Below, piece after piece: positions 21,739-29,757 of a stretch of 64,000 nt of DNA. The notes beneath the pieces were generated by a model that was given only the letters and a program-made list of their open reading frames with translations, had not been told where the DNA came from and searched no databases. The stretch lies in assembly GCF_001661345.1 (NCBI RefSeq), contig NW_017962915.1, positions 623,657 to 687,656 of the forward strand, read 5' to 3'. The position numbers were made by a program, and so were the translations under genes. The first letter of the stretch is position 1; every line of letters begins with the position of its first letter. This DNA comes from Ascoidea rubescens DSM 1968. Taxonomy: Eukaryota > Ascomycota > Saccharomycetes > Ascoideales > Ascoideaceae.

Positions 21739-21744
21739 CACGTG
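21739..21744 (+). promoter_or_regulatory. E-box CACGTG upstream of SLC1
   Basis: The palindromic CACGTG within GATCACGTG fits Cbf1-type sites and also the CANNTG core used by Ino2/Ino4 at phospholipid genes. It lies 123 bases before the SLC1 ATG. Which factor, if any, binds is inference. Confidence 0.45.
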
Positions 21745-21866
21745 CTCTATGAAGTTTGTTTTTTTCGGATTTTGGCTTGTTGGGCTGAAATTTGAAAACG
21801 GTTCGTTCACCAAACTAATGAGTATTTATTTTATCAATTGATCAAAGTGTGCTGCCCACCAACACT

Positions 21867-22778
21867 ATGAGCTTTCAAACAATAAAATTCTATTTGAAAG
21901 GCTTCTTAGCTACCAATATATTCTTTTTAAGCGCTGCTTATGGCGTTTTTGCTTCGTCTTTTTTGTTCTTAATAGGAAAGTCTCACTTGAGTCAATATAC
22001 CACTGCCAGATTTTTTTATTATTTGTTCAGCAAAGTGTTGGGTATTGACATAGTCGTTAGAAATGAGCAGATGTTGACTCAAAATCTACCTGGAATATTA
22101 GTTTGCAATCATCAATCTACTTTGGATATTTTAGTATTAGGTAAAGTTTTACCCAAAGGGTGTACCGTCACCGCCAAAAAGTCTTTGAAATATATTCCAT
22201 TTTTAGGATGGTTTATGGTATTATCTGGAACATTTTTTCTTGATAGAAAAAACAAAGATAAATCTATAAATACTTTAAATAATGCAGTAAAGAATTTGGA
22301 ATCTAAAAAAAGATCATTGTGGTTATTTCCTGAAGGCACAAGATCATATTCTAATACCCCTACTTTACTACCTTTTAAGAAAGGAGCCTTTCATTTAGCT
22401 GTTGATTCTCAATTGCCCATATTTCCAGTTTCAGTCTCCAATACTTCAAACATTTTAAATTTCAAGAAAAAGATCTTCAAAAAGGGTACAGTTTATATTG
22501 ATATCTTAGATCCAATTCCGACAAAGGGCTTGACTAAAAGTGATGTTACTAATCTATGTGAAGAATCAAGAAATAAAATGTTTGAAGATATTAAACATTT
22601 AGGCTACTCAAAAACAAAGGGTTCCAATGAAACTAATAATAGCGATTTAAATAATCAAATACCTCCAAATGAGTCAATATCTGCTGATAATTCACCTAGT
22701 TCTTCCAGCTCTTCGACTTCTTTAAAAGTCAATGCTACAGAAGTGACCCCGTTAATACGAAACCAGAGAATTTGGTAG
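21867..22778 (+). CDS. SLC1: 1-acyl-sn-glycerol-3-phosphate acyltransferase
   Basis: This 303-residue lysophosphatidate acyltransferase has exactly the length of S. cerevisiae Slc1. It acylates lysophosphatidate at sn-2 to make phosphatidate in ER and lipid-droplet membranes. An N-terminal hydrophobic hairpin (about 12-40) precedes NHQSTLD, the catalytic HX4D motif with His82 and Asp87. Then follow KKSLKYIPFLGWF (about 104-116), FFLDR, and FPEGTRS (154-160), which binds the glycerol phosphate. FPVSVSN and VDIL-type strands complete the PlsC fold, and the last 50 residues are a Ser/Asn-rich tail. The frame is open six codons upstream, but only from a GTG, so the ATG at 21867 is the start. The promoter holds repeated 19-mers and an E-box. 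Confidence 0.94.
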   Translation: MSFQTIKFYLKGFLATNIFFLSAAYGVFASSFLFLIGKSHLSQYTTARFFYYLFSKVLGIDIVVRNEQMLTQNLPGILVCNHQSTLDILVLGKVLPKGCTVTAKKSLKYIPFLGWFMVLSGTFFLDRKNKDKSINTLNNAVKNLESKKRSLWLFPEGTRSYSNTPTLLPFKKGAFHLAVDSQLPIFPVSVSNTSNILNFKKKIFKKGTVYIDILDPIPTKGLTKSDVTNLCEESRNKMFEDIKHLGYSKTKGSNETNNSDLNNQIPPNESISADNSPSSSSSSTSLKVNATEVTPLIRNQRIW

Positions 22779-23658
22779 TTTCGATCCATTTTTTCAATTT
22801 GTTTTATAGAAAATTGTTATAAATTCAATAAAAACTGCCGGAAATTTATGTTTTGTCGACTTATTCTTCAATCTATTGTTCTCGATTAAACACAATAAGC
22901 TTGCATATAAAAGCAGCTACATGCATATACCTTATATGTGTTTCTTTCTGCTTTTTGATTGGCCCATGGTCACAATAATAGAAATCAGCCCTATTTCTAT
23001 TTTTTTGAAATTTTAGCAATTGCTTGATTTTAGAATAGCTTTCAAGTCTTTAGAAAAAGCTCATTTTTCTGATTTAATTATAAATCTACATCTTTAGAAA
23101 ACAAGTTAGTCAGGTAAGATTTTAAGAGTTAAAGTAACCAATTTTGGAGACAACTAATTCAATTACGTTGATACTCTCTTTCATACTTGAGATAGACTTA
23201 TTTTATAGTTTCTCTCCAAAGCTTTGCTCGAATTATACAGAATAAAGCCCGATAAAGCATATATTTTTTTTTTTGTAGAAACTATTTTATGAAGACTGTT
23301 TCAAACAGTTCATTCTATTATGGGGTTTATGAAAATAAAAACTTCTATTAAGTTATTATAAAATTATTGAATTTTTTTTGTTGAATTTCAGTAATTTTCA
23401 TCTTACTATTAATCGTTCTAGTGCCAATCTATAAAAACTGTATTAAAAACCTAGGTTCTTTAAATAGCATAATTTTCCAACGAAATTAAATTACGTTCAG
23501 ACTGCTTTTGTCTTTAACGTTCAATCCATTCTCCAATATCAGAATTATTTCAAAAAGACTATATTTTTTCAATAAAAATTGTTAGTTAGATTCTCATCAG
23601 AAAAAAAAAAAGAAAAAAAAAAAAATAGTTAAAGAGGTAAAATTATCTTATCCTGTGC
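22779..23658. other. 880-base spacer without visible gene
   Basis: This lies between the convergent SLC1 and HAD hydrolase genes, an unusually long gap for two 3' ends. No ORF above 60 codons has coding character. There is a TATAAAAGC element at about 22915 on the plus strand and several short inverted repeats, for example ACTGTTTCAAACAGT near 23298-23312. An untranslated RNA is possible, but I see no box C/D, H/ACA or tRNA signature. Confidence 0.5.
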
Positions 23659-24544
23659 TTACGAATCAATAACAAAATCGGTTTCTGGAATTGTTTTCAA
23701 ATGCTCATTAGCATCAGAAGAAATAAGAATTGTTCCACAACCTGCATTTGCTCCTGCTCTCATATCATCCAATGAGTCACCAACCATTATCAAGTTTTTA
23801 GGATTTATGCCCCATTTCTCAGCGATATGAAGAATGGGTTTTGGTGATGGTTTAGGAGGAAAAAAATCTCTTGTAATAATTGGTTCATTCAATTTAGTAT
23901 CATTTAGAAATTTTGATTTGAAATGAATAACTGGAGTCTTTAGTTTATTATTGTTAAGGAAATGAAATGTTAGTAGTGTGAATGAATGGGAGAAAAAAAA
24001 ATAAGAATTTGCTAAACATACCATATTATTTCTCGTACAAATTGTCTTTTTTATATCATTTTTATCTAAAAATTTCATTAGTTCAAACAACCCATTTTGA
24101 GGTTTCTAATAACAATAGTAATAATAATAAAATTAGTATATTTTTCTATAATTGATATTTTAACATTAATAGAAAAAAAAGAAAAAAATAACTTCATACC
24201 ATTTCATTCATTGCTTTTTCTTCAATTTTGAAGATTTTGTAATGACTCTCGAATTTAACATTTTCGTCAGCAATAGAGTTTAAATGGTCTATAATATCAA
24301 TTTTCTTGGTAATATTTAAAGCATCTCTCATTTCCTCTTCGGATAATAAATATTAGTTAATTGTTTTTTCTTTCTTTTGGATCAATAGTTTAAAAATGAG
24401 TTGCTTTTTTTTTCGAAACATACGAAACATCCAAGTTTGAGCTACACATAATGTTCCATCCATATCAAAAACGATACCTTTGATTTGATAATCATTTTCT
24501 TTGACAGGATTAAGAATTAATCTTCTAGAATAATTTGAACTCAT
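23659..24544 (-). CDS. YOR131C: HAD-family hydrolase (YOR131C-type), four exons
   Basis: Four exons joined in frame encode 206 residues, against 218 for yeast YOR131C, a HAD-superfamily phosphatase of unknown substrate. Exons are 24544-24424, 24336-24200, 24105-24022 and 23937-23659. Introns are 87, 94 and 84 bases, with 5' sites GTATGT, GTATGA and GTATGT and branch-like words AACTAAT, TACTAAT and TACTAAC. All three end in AG. Exon 1 carries the nucleophile motif VFDMDGT (Asp27, Asp29) and TWMF. Exon 2 gives MRDALNI and the helical cap. Exon 3 starts KPQNGL and contains ICTRN. Exon 4 holds TRDFFPPKPSPKP and MVGDSLDDM, the acidic metal motif. In-frame ATGs at 24586 and 24664 would add a basic, hydrophobic leader that could target mitochondria. 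Splicing is inferred from sequence but the join is exact. Confidence 0.85.
23938..24021 (-). other. intron 3 of the YOR131C-type gene
   Basis: The 84-base phase-0 intron opens GTATGT, holds the canonical TACTAAC branch point, and ends CTAAAG. The frame stays open through it by chance (84 is a multiple of 3), so retention would insert 28 hydrophobic residues. Confidence 0.75.
24106..24199 (-). other. intron 2 of the YOR131C-type gene
   Basis: The 94-base phase-0 intron opens GTATGA and ends TTATTAG, with TACTAAT as branch-like word and a T-rich tract downstream. Confidence 0.75.
24337..24423 (-). other. intron 1 of the YOR131C-type gene
   Basis: The 87-base intron opens GTATGT and ends CCGAAG, with an AACTAAT branch-like word 15 bases before the 3' site. 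It is phase 1: exon 1 ends on C and exon 2 supplies AG to give Gln. Confidence 0.75.
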
Positions 24545-25047
24545 CTTGGTTTGAAAAATGTTATTAAGTAATGGTCTTAAAATCATTAAATTCAATATGT
24601 TTTTTTCAAAAAAGTGGAAGAAAAACCGGTATAATGATGAATTATTTGTTGATTCAAAAAACATAAATTTAAAGAGAATTCGTGATTCACGACTTTTCGT
24701 AACATTGAGTCAAAATCAATTTCTGCCTGATTAGAAGAAGAAAACTTTATTTATATCAGGAAAGCTGTCATATCAGGAGTTTTGAGAAAAAATTGTGCAA
24801 ATATCATCTAAGTAATAGTTAAGGCGAAATAATTTATTAAAGGAAATAGCTATATAGCCAAGAAATTATTGGAGAATTCCAGAGAATCAGGAAAAAAAAA
24901 ATACATAGTAAGCTCATTACACCATAATAGCAACATAAATATCATTAAAACACCATTAATTTCAAGATATTCAAACAAAACAAAAAATAAAAAAACTGGG
25001 AGAAAACTAGGAAAAAAGATTGACAGAAAATATTGAACTTAGACCAG
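24545..25047. other. spacer HAD hydrolase - MRH1
   Basis: AT-rich spacer containing the HAD gene promoter and the MRH1 3' end, both on the minus strand. No gene is seen. Confidence 0.6.
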
Positions 25048-25935
25048 TTAAACAATAGTTTCACCAGAATTTCTTGCAGTTTCAGGTTCAATAGGTTTGT
25101 TGGAGGCAGGAGCAACTGCTGGAGAAGTTGCTGGAGCAGTGCTAGATTTTCTACCACTATGAATAAATAAGAGTGGAATGACAGCAAAAGTGAGAACATC
25201 CAAGACACCATAGAATGCTTGTTCGGAATCTGGCTCAATCACATTACCACCTTCAGAAAGAGCCCATGCAATTGGATAAAGAATCCAAAGCAAGAAAACA
25301 AGACCAGCTCCAATCTTTGACAAAAATGGTGAAGATAGCTTACCATAAACACGATGAGAAACTAAAAAGATTGAAAACAATTGTGCAATAATAGCAAAAG
25401 TGAAATAACCCCATTTGTAAGAAGATTCAATTAATGCACCGATTAACAAGCTGATAACAAAGATATCAGCCGATAAGACAATCAAGATCCAAGAGGATAA
25501 CGCATGAACACCAAAAGAATTTGTTTTATTGTTAGAAGAAAAGGCAATTGCTAGTAATAGAGCAGGCCAAGCAAAAAACCAACCAATGTATCTCGCGTAA
25601 AAAATTTGACGAATATTACCACCACTGCTAACTGTAACATGGTTGAATTCAGTTGCAATACCAGTCCAACCAAGATTCGAGGCCATAGTGAAGTAAGCAT
25701 AGGTCATTGAAAGGGTAGCAATTAAGGGAGAAACGTAGAATAATGCTTGAGAAAGATTGTTCTTATGATGACGAAAATAAAAAAAAATATGAATCAAAGA
25801 AACCACTCCAAAAATTGAAAAGGCTGTCCAAAGCCAACTAGAACCATCATTGGTGATATGGATATCAAGACCAGTTGGTTGATTGACATCAACAGCCCTA
25901 TTCCCACGGGCATAAATCTCAACAATACTAACCAT
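25048..25935 (-). CDS. MRH1: opsin-like seven-helix membrane protein (Mrh1/Yro2/Hsp30 family)
   Basis: The 295-residue protein has the microbial-rhodopsin layout of yeast Mrh1, Yro2 and Hsp30, plasma-membrane proteins linked to stress and acetate responses. It has an extracellular N-terminus with ARGNRAVDVN, then seven hydrophobic helices starting at about 32. Signatures are TYAYFTMASNLGW (about 93-105), RQIFYARYIGWFFAWPALLL (about 125-144), LLWILYPIAWALSEGG (about 212-227) and AFYGVLDVLTFAVIPLLF (about 235-252). In true rhodopsins the last helix carries a retinal-binding Lys after LDV. Here LDVLTFAV has none, so this is an opsin-related protein rather than a retinal pump. The Ala/Pro/Ser-rich tail is cytosolic. 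I start at the ATG at 25935; upstream in-frame ATGs add a non-family hydrophobic stretch. Confidence 0.9.
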   Translation of the reverse strand: MVSIVEIYARGNRAVDVNQPTGLDIHITNDGSSWLWTAFSIFGVVSLIHIFFYFRHHKNNLSQALFYVSPLIATLSMTYAYFTMASNLGWTGIATEFNHVTVSSGGNIRQIFYARYIGWFFAWPALLLAIAFSSNNKTNSFGVHALSSWILIVLSADIFVISLLIGALIESSYKWGYFTFAIIAQLFSIFLVSHRVYGKLSSPFLSKIGAGLVFLLWILYPIAWALSEGGNVIEPDSEQAFYGVLDVLTFAVIPLLFIHSGRKSSTAPATSPAVAPASNKPIEPETARNSGETIV

Positions 25936-26882
25936 GTCGATTAATTGAGTTTGTAATAAATTGATTGGTGTAAGAAGAGAGCTAAAAATATAACAATTGA
26001 GTGCAAATTGTAAAATCAATTGACTGGTTGTGACAATTTGTAGGATGATGGATGATAGTGATAATCAATTGTTGAATTGCTAAAGGAAGGGATTTCTTTA
26101 ACTATTTATAATAAAAATTGGTTACTAATGGTGTGCATAGTAAAACTTAAGATCAGGAAAATAAAGCAAGCCAAAAACCAGTTCCAATTTATTCATAAAG
26201 GCCATTGGCAGACAAACAAAATGCAAAAATGAACTTGTCTAAACTTACACCAAATCTCTCAACGGTGATTATAATCAATCACATAGAAACTGTCTTTTAT
26301 TGTCGGAAGTTTGAGTTATTAGTAGCTCAATAATCCCATTTTGTATGACTTACATCACAACCAAAAACGACAGAAAACAGGATCACATACAATAAAATAG
26401 CATTAATAATACAAATAGTTTCATTGTCGAGATTATTAATCTGTTTTAAGCTTAAAACACTGAATGATCATTTATGTGACAACTCTCCCATGAACCACAC
26501 TAGCAAAACCCAGTGCACATCAGCAATTCATCATGCAATTCTACCTATATCTGACCAATTCATTCCTTATTCTCCTCAATATTGCTCAGATCCTAAGACT
26601 ATGTGGGCTCAACGTAGAATTAAGAAGGTTGATTCTTTGCTTTTTATGACTGCCCGTTCCTCCCTATACTTAAGCGCATTCCGACGGAAAAGCACCTGAC
26701 CGCCGCCAGATCCGGGCCGGGCAGAGGAGAGCACTGAGAAAAGTCGGCAGCTTCTTCCTGTGCTTCTTCTGCTTCCTCAAAGGCTGGTTTTGAGAAGCAG
26801 ACTGGGACTTTGCACACTACTGTTTTACTGATTTGCGTTGTTTGTGTGGGCGACTCAGAGCTGACGATATAGTGTTTTAAAG
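25936..26882. promoter_or_regulatory. divergent MRH1/COA6 promoter region
   Basis: This gene-free 947 bases is AT-rich up to about 26640. A short GC-rich island follows at about 26690-26830 on the COA6 side, with GCCGCCAGATCCGGGCCGG at about 26700. An open frame at 26424-26699 has no family resemblance and is not called. Confidence 0.55.
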
Positions 26883-27206
26883 ATGGGAATATTGGCGTGG
26901 TCTTCAAAACCCGAAGAAAATAAGGATTCTCTTCCTTTGAGATCAAACAGAAAGATCTGCTGGGAAAGTCGAGATGGCTTCAATAAATGTTTGGATAAAA
27001 TAGAAGTGATAAACCCTCTTGATCCAGCAAACAAAAAGATAATCGAGAAAAACTGCTCTGCTGAAGACAAAAGGTTTCAACAGGATTGTGCTACTAGTTG
27101 GGTAAAGTATTTCAAGGAAAAGAGGATTGTTGATATCAAAAAAGCGAAGATTCAAAAAGAAATCGATGAAAACAGAGCCACTCAACTTCCTTTTACAATA
27201 GGCTAA
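26883..27206 (+). CDS. COA6: cytochrome c oxidase assembly factor 6
   Basis: This 107-residue twin-cysteine protein of the mitochondrial intermembrane space matches Coa6 (104 residues in S. cerevisiae). The family helps deliver copper to Cox2 through Sco1 during complex IV assembly. The diagnostic CX9C-CX10C pattern is present: Cys26 and Cys36 in KICWESRDGFNKC, Cys58 and Cys69 in KNCSAEDKRFQQDC, followed by ATSWVKYFKEKRIVD. There is no cleavable presequence, as expected for a Mia40 substrate. The ATG at 26883 gives the MG start common in the family. No intron is needed. Downstream lies the RNA-gene region. Confidence 0.95.
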   Translation: MGILAWSSKPEENKDSLPLRSNRKICWESRDGFNKCLDKIEVINPLDPANKKIIEKNCSAEDKRFQQDCATSWVKYFKEKRIVDIKKAKIQKEIDENRATQLPFTIG

Positions 27207-28056
27207 ATTGTTTTATTGTCGAGTCAATAATCCAAAAAAGATTACTGCTCTTTTTCAAAAAAATAAAAATAGTGTTTTTCAATTTCATAAAATGTGTATA
27301 TGGTCCTTGTATATACGGTACAATCAATTAACAATATGGTTTTTGTATTTAGTGTGGATATTTTTAATAAAAGTCTTGACATTTCAAATAGTTTTGTGAG
27401 TTATTTAATATAATATTATATTAGAAACCTTTATATTCACTTCTAAAACAAATACTTTGATAATATATAAAAATAATGAACAGAAAGCTATCACCAACAT
27501 CAATAAGGTAGAAATATTTAATTGAACTCAAGAGATAAGTTTGCTTGATTGCATTCAAAATGTGAATTCTTGTCATAATTAAAAAACATACATGATCTGA
27601 ATAGCTTGTTTCCTGTGATTAAAATCAAAACATGTCATAGTTTTACATATACGCAACATTCAGATATTTTATCAATCAAATCAACAAATTATTCTTGTTT
27701 AGTTTGGGAGTTCTATTCTATCAAGCTAGGTTCAAGATAAGTTGCTAGAAAACTGTATAATCTCTAGATATAATTGCTATTACTTCTTCCCTTTCTTGTC
27801 TTTTGCACAGATAATTCTACAGAGGTGTTTATGTATTTATACAAAATGAGTGGGCCAATTTGTTGACAGTAGCTGTGGTCTGTGGTGAAACAAAGAGAGT
27901 TTCACATCCACAAGATTCCCATCCTCCCAGCATCTGAGAAGTAGCCCAATTCAAGTTCGTGCCCTTGAAAAAACATCCGCCGGGTAACACGGCCAAATGA
28001 TATATAAGGCTTTTTTTCTTCTTTCCTTTCAGTCTTCTTTTCTCTTTTTTTTCTTT
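27207..28056. other. spacer upstream of U3 snoRNA
   Basis: No protein gene. The last 100 bases form the U3 promoter, with a Reb1-like CGGGTAA at 27981-27987 and TATATAA at 28001-28007. An antisense ORF (27829-28239 minus) overlaps U3 and has no family resemblance. Confidence 0.6.
27981..28007 (+). promoter_or_regulatory. U3 promoter: Reb1-like site plus TATA box
   Basis: CGGGTAA (27981-27987) matches the Reb1 consensus. TATATAA at 28001-28007 sits 50-56 bases before the predicted U3 5' end, the spacing expected of a yeast pol II snoRNA gene. Confidence 0.6.
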
Positions 28057-28461
28057 GTCGACGTACTTCAGTAAGTAGCTCCCTATATGGTTTAGCCATC
28101 TTTCCAATCTACAGCATCCACTATAGCTGTGTTGCATTGCAATGTCAAGGAGCCGAAGATCAACTAACAAATTCAACAGTAGGATCATTTCTATAGGTAA
28201 TGTCTCTCTTTGACTCTTCAAAAGAGCCACTGAATCCAACTTGGTTGATGAGATAGTCCCATTGTACCCATTGAATGAGAATCAAATTAGTTTGTCTGTG
28301 ATCCTTAGCTGGTCCGGTCATCTATTTTAGCATTTGCCTTTCGTTTGCAGAGATGTTCACTGGTTAATGTCTTGAGAAAGGAGCGATGATTTCGATCCAA
28401 TGTTGCATGCTTTTTCGAAAGACGCGATACTTGGATGGGTATTGATGGCAGTCTGACAAGT
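28057..28461 (+). ncRNA. SNR17: U3 small nucleolar RNA, with a spliceosomal intron
   Basis: U3 guides 18S rRNA processing in the SSU processome. The 5' end GTCGACGTACTTCA is identical to S. cerevisiae U3. An intron then begins GTAAGT at 28071 and ends at CAACAG (28179) or at the TAG three bases on. Exon 2 holds box A GATCATTTCTATAGG (28183-28197), CTCTTTGACTCTTCAAAAGAG, box B GAGCCACTGAA (28224-28234), box C TGATGA (28246-28251), box C' around CGATGAT (28384-28390) and box D GTCTGA (28451-28456). It ends GGCAGTCTGACAAGT, as in baker's yeast. Mature RNA would be about 293-296 nt, near the usual size outside the expanded S. cerevisiae form. Evidence is direct word-for-word similarity at several diagnostic boxes. 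The exact 3' splice site is open. Confidence 0.95.
28071..28179 (+). other. intron of U3
   Basis: The intron opens GTAAGT, has AACTAAC at 28162-28168 as branch point, and ends CAACAG at 28179 (109 bases). A second AG follows at 28181-28182 (112 bases); using it gives CTTCA-GATC, while the first gives CTTCA-TAGGATC. It lies at the same place as the known S. cerevisiae SNR17A/B introns, just before box A. Confidence 0.85.
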
Positions 28462-29561
28462 TTTAAATAAAAAGAGATTTAATTTGCCAGTTTCATTCTT
28501 TACTGTAGGCCCAATTGTAGTTTATATTTTACTCTTGTAAAATTTTGTCATTTGAAGTTGGAAAAAATAATTTAAAGCGCATGTTTATGCATGAAACTGT
28601 TGTGGTGGTAGATTTTATTATTATAGTCTCTTAAAACGAACATTGATATGTTTGAATGATTCAGATTGGTTGAAATTGAAATTTGAAAATACTTGACCAC
28701 AAAAAATATTTTAAAGACATTTTGCAAATGTCCTAGTTAAGGTCTGGCACTTTACAATAAAGAGAACATGTTAGCATTAACAATTAAAGCCATACAATCT
28801 CATTGAATATTGTTTAATTGAAATTTTTAAGTAGAATTTTAAGAAAACCAGGGGTTTAGTAAAACAATCAACTTGAAAATACTAAAATTAAATTGCAATA
28901 AAATAGAAATAATAAAAACATTGGCCAAATTATTGATTATGTTAATGGTTATGTTAATGATTAACCTTTTTAAAAGATTTAAAACTTTTGATTCTCTTGG
29001 GTTATTTCTAGTTTAAAAGGTTTGATTTATAAAAAGTAACCTATGTTGTTCTAAATTTTACACGGTTTGGGATATTCAAAGACTGTGACAATGTTTTTAA
29101 AGATAATATTTAATTTAATGGTGAAATGTCTCTTTTTAATGTTTAGAATTTTGATTACTTAGCTGAAAATAAAATATCAGAATATTGAAGATTGTGCCAA
29201 AGGAATAACTGTTTTTTTTTTTTTTTAAAAAATAGTTACTAAGAGCCCACTTTGTTGGGGTTTTTGCACGGTGTTATTTATTATATCTATATACAAGAGT
29301 GAATACTATCTTTGTATTCTACCGTAGATATGAGGAAACCTAATAAATAGGAAGAAAACTCACATCAAAGACAGGAGTGTGAAATCTGAAAAGATATATG
29401 CTGTTGTCAAATTATCTCATGAATTCCCATGCATAGGAGACGAATATAATGAGCTTGCAAATTAAAAATAACTGTAAAATATCAAAAATACATAAAAACT
29501 TAATCAGACAGATTATTTTCTATTTGATATAGAAACGTCTATTTGGATAAAACAGTGATAA
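28462..29561. other. 1.1 kb gene-free spacer U3 - tRNA
   Basis: AT-rich, with no coding ORF. A long T-run at about 29213-29226 follows GGAATAACTG and could be a pol III-type stop, but I find no A/B boxes upstream. GCACGGTG near 29267 stands out as GC-rich. I see no recognised RNA. Confidence 0.5.
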
Positions 29562-29655
29562 GCCTGGCTAGCGTAATGGTTAACGCGTCTGACTTCTAAC
29601 AACTGTTAAGTGTTAAGTCATCAGAAGATTGTGGGTTCGACTCCCACGTCGGGTG
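29562..29655 (+). tRNA. tRNA-Arg (anticodon UCU) with 21-base intron
   Basis: The cloverleaf is complete. The acceptor stem GCCTGGC pairs with GTCGGGT, including G-U pairs, and G is the discriminator. The D stem is GCGT/ACGC. The anticodon stem TCTGA pairs with TCAGA and the loop is CTTCTA plus A, with TCT at positions 34-36. The T stem GTGGG/CCCAC has loop TTCGACT. The intron (29599-29619) lies at the canonical site after position 37. The mature tRNA is 73 nt before CCA addition. It reads AGA, the main arginine codon of these genes. A run of seven T begins at 29663. Confidence 0.95.
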
Positions 29656-29757
29656 TTTGATTTGTTTTTTTGTTACTCAGACATGTGAAAGAATAACTCC
29701 AGAAAAGGTAACTAAGTTTTGATAATGTGTATTTAAATGTTTACATAGTACATGGAA
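29656..29757. other. short spacer tRNA - CLD1
   Basis: T-rich pol III terminator sequence (TTTGTTTTTTTG near 29660-29671), then the CLD1 3' end. Nothing else is seen. Confidence 0.6.

Larger units (their letters stand above)
21409..21866. promoter_or_regulatory. SLC1 promoter with triplicated 19-mer and CACGTG
   Basis: After the Asn-rich gene comes a T-rich 3' end with three copies of a TCTGTATTTTT-like unit (about 21457-21487). Then three degenerate 19-base direct repeats lie at 21661-21717, and CACGTG at 21739-21744. The last 100 bases before the SLC1 ATG are AT-rich, with TATTTATTTTATC near 21825. Confidence 0.6.

Noticed and set aside
27829-28239. 136-codon ORF antisense to U3
   Set aside because: Covers the U3 promoter, intron and box A in antisense; fully explained by the U3 gene.
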